DNA from: an uncultured Bacilli bacterium
GTDB taxonomy: Bacteria; Bacillota_I; Bacilli_A; RF39; UBA660
Direction: 5' to 3'
DNA: 13,036 nt
Assembly (NCBI GenBank): GCA_947584105.1
Contig: CANPWK010000018.1
Span: forward strand, 1 to 13,036
The translations under genes and the position numbers were made by a program. Numbering within the stretch: the stretch's first letter is position 1; each line of letters begins with the position of its first letter. Positions 11,591 to 13,036 of this stretch are shown here, in pieces. The notes below the pieces were generated by a model. The model was given only the letters and a program-made list of their open reading frames with translations. It made no database searches and was not told the origin of the DNA.

Positions 11591-13036
11591 AAAATATAAA
11601 AAATGAAATAGCTCCTAAGGGCCTTGAATTTAGACCAAATGAATTTATTGTAAGTGATAAAATTGCAACAATCTTATCTGTTATCTCTTATCCTAAGTTT
11701 ATTTATCCAGGCTACTTGTCATCTTTAACTAGTATGTCTGGTATAAAAATGGTTATTAAGCATATTCCTCTACCTTTTAGCAGTATGAGTAAGATGTTAA
11801 ATAAAGAACTTGCTGATTTAAAACAAAGATATCAAGATGAACGTGATAGAACAATTCAGGAACGAATTAGACAAGATTATGAATCTTTGGAACAGTTTAT
11901 TAGTGAACTAGCTGCAAGTCAAGCAAAAATTTATGATTTTCAGATGCATATTATGATTACAGCAAATAGTAAAGAGGAACTAGAACTAAAAAAATTACAA
12001 GTGAGAAATTATTTAGAAGCTATGCAACTTCGTGCAATACCATTGCGTTTTGAACAAGATAAAGTTTTAAAATCCATTTTACCTATTTATGAAAAACAAG
12101 ATATTGAAGATAGAATTGGTACGCCAATACCTGCACCAACAATGGCTGCTATGTATCCATTTATTTTTGATAGTATAAAAGATCCTGGACTTGGTACTTT
12201 ACTTGGGGTAGACTTTTCTGGTGGAGTAGTTTTATTTAATCAATTTTTATATCAATTAAGAAAAGAAAGCAATCGTAACAATGCTAATATGATTATTTTA
12301 GGAACATCTGGTAGTGGTAAATCTACTGCTGCAAAAATTATGCTAAGAAGTCATATTCGTAATGGACACCAATTAGTTATAATTGATCCTGAAGGTGAAT
12401 TTGAGGATATGGTTAAACTTTATGGTGGAGACTTTATCGATTTGGGTAAAGGTGGAGAATTTGGTATGATAAATCCTCTTGAAGTTGTATTGGATGCTGA
12501 TGAAGAGGAAATGAAAAATGGTCTAGGGTATACCGTTTTAACTCGTACATTACAGACTGTGAAGGCATTTTTAAAATATTATGATCCTTCTATTACTGAA
12601 GATTTAGTTAATATGTTTAGTGAAATTGTTCAAGAAACTTATAAAAGATTTGGTATAGATTATAATAGTGATTTTACTCGCTTTACTTCTGATGATTATC
12701 CAACTTTTAAAGATGTTTATGCTACTATTAAGGGTCGTATTTTGGCTATGCCAGAAAAAACACAAGAAAAAGATGTACTAGAACGTCTAGAATTAAAAAT
12801 TCGCCCAATAGTTAAAGAATTAAAATATTATTTTGATGGACATACAACGATTTCACCACGTAGTAATTTTATAGTTTTTAATATAAGAGAATTAATGAAT
12901 GCTGATTCAAATATCAAAAATGCTTTATTTTTCAATATATTAAAGTATGCTTGGGGACTTACTCTTAATCCTCGAATAAATACAGTTATGATGGTTGATG
13001 AAGCTCATGTATTATTAAGCGGTGGAAATACATTGG
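11587..13036 (+). CDS. virB4: VirB4-family T4SS ATPase (3' end cut by window)
   Basis: No stop occurs before the window ends, leaving 483 complete codons. VirB4 ATPases power substrate transfer and pilus biogenesis in type IV secretion. Residues about 1-225 form the VirB4 N-terminal region, with Ser-Tyr-Pro-Lys-Phe-Ile-Tyr-Pro-Gly-Tyr-Leu-Ser (34-45) and a charged coiled coil at about 70-110. The ATPase domain starts near 230: Walker A is Gly-Thr-Ser-Gly-Ser-Gly-Lys-Ser-Thr (239-247), followed by Val-Ile-Ile-Asp-Pro-Glu-Gly-Glu-Phe. Walker B is Val-Met-Met-Val-Asp471-Glu472-Ala-His. Key residues are intact, so it should be active. Start ATG 11587 follows GGGACGG. An in-frame TAA at 11566-11568 excludes a longer N-terminus. 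The missing part should hold the C-terminal motifs. Confidence 0.9.
   Translation, partial: MKNIKNEIAPKGLEFRPNEFIVSDKIATILSVISYPKFIYPGYLSSLTSMSGIKMVIKHIPLPFSSMSKMLNKELADLKQRYQDERDRTIQERIRQDYESLEQFISELAASQAKIYDFQMHIMITANSKEELELKKLQVRNYLEAMQLRAIPLRFEQDKVLKSILPIYEKQDIEDRIGTPIPAPTMAAMYPFIFDSIKDPGLGTLLGVDFSGGVVLFNQFLYQLRKESNRNNANMIILGTSGSGKSTAAKIMLRSHIRNGHQLVIIDPEGEFEDMVKLYGGDFIDLGKGGEFGMINPLEVVLDADEEEMKNGLGYTVLTRTLQTVKAFLKYYDPSITEDLVNMFSEIVQETYKRFGIDYNSDFTRFTSDDYPTFKDVYATIKGRILAMPEKTQEKDVLERLELKIRPIVKELKYYFDGHTTISPRSNFIVFNIRELMNADSNIKNALFFNILKYAWGLTLNPRINTVMMVDEAHVLLSGGNTL

Noticed and set aside
1..13036. CRISPR array, tRNA, rRNA, insertion sequence or attachment site
   Set aside because: I saw no regularly spaced repeats, no cloverleaf-like or rRNA-like stretches, no transposase or integrase and no terminal repeats in the window.

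Overview
The window is strongly A+T-rich and reads with the standard bacterial code: TGG is the only Trp codon and TGA is used as a stop. Every gene lies on the + strand, is closely packed and mostly carries a strong AGGAGG-type ribosome binding site. The promoters are sigma-A-like, three of four with an extended -10. Together with a PrgI-type protein and a clostridial-style VirB4, this suggests a low-GC Bacillota/Bacilli chromosome or a large integrated element. The species cannot be named from the window.

Region 1 (1-4328) looks like a Tad/Flp (type IVc) pilus locus. It holds the 3' end of an upstream gene, two GspF/TadB-TadC-type inner-membrane platform proteins, and four small single-pass proteins sharing a six-residue MK-x-x-x-G leader (pilin and minor-pilin candidates). 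A TadZ/CpaE-like protein with a degenerate P-loop follows. The first pilin candidate has its own strong promoter and is followed by a large hairpin.

Region 2 (4339-7202) holds four paralogous two-helix proteins that resemble VirB2/T4SS-type pilins. They share a K-E-D-rich cytoplasmic loop and a C-x-N-C-F motif. Three are in tandem. The fourth (6816-7202) has a perfect TTGACA-17-TATAAT promoter and its own terminator, and is probably the major subunit. A Cys-rich membrane-anchored protein (5659-6747) lies between them.

Region 3 (7266-8396) is a monocistronic SPFH/band-7 protein without a membrane anchor, with its own promoter and a 19-bp hairpin terminator. A non-coding stretch (8397-8737) carries that terminator and the promoter of the last operon.

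Region 4 (8738-13036) is a type IV secretion core: a VirB6/TrbL-like polytopic protein, a PrgI (VirB3-like) protein, a separate small protein resembling a VirB4 N-terminal domain, and a VirB4 ATPase cut by the window end.

The main interest is that a Tad-like pilus module and a minimal T4SS module with its own pilin family are interleaved on one strand in an apparent monoderm. Each module has one pilin gene singled out for strong expression. No relaxase, coupling protein, integrase or prepilin peptidase is visible here, so whether this is a conjugative element or a resident surface machine cannot be decided from the window.
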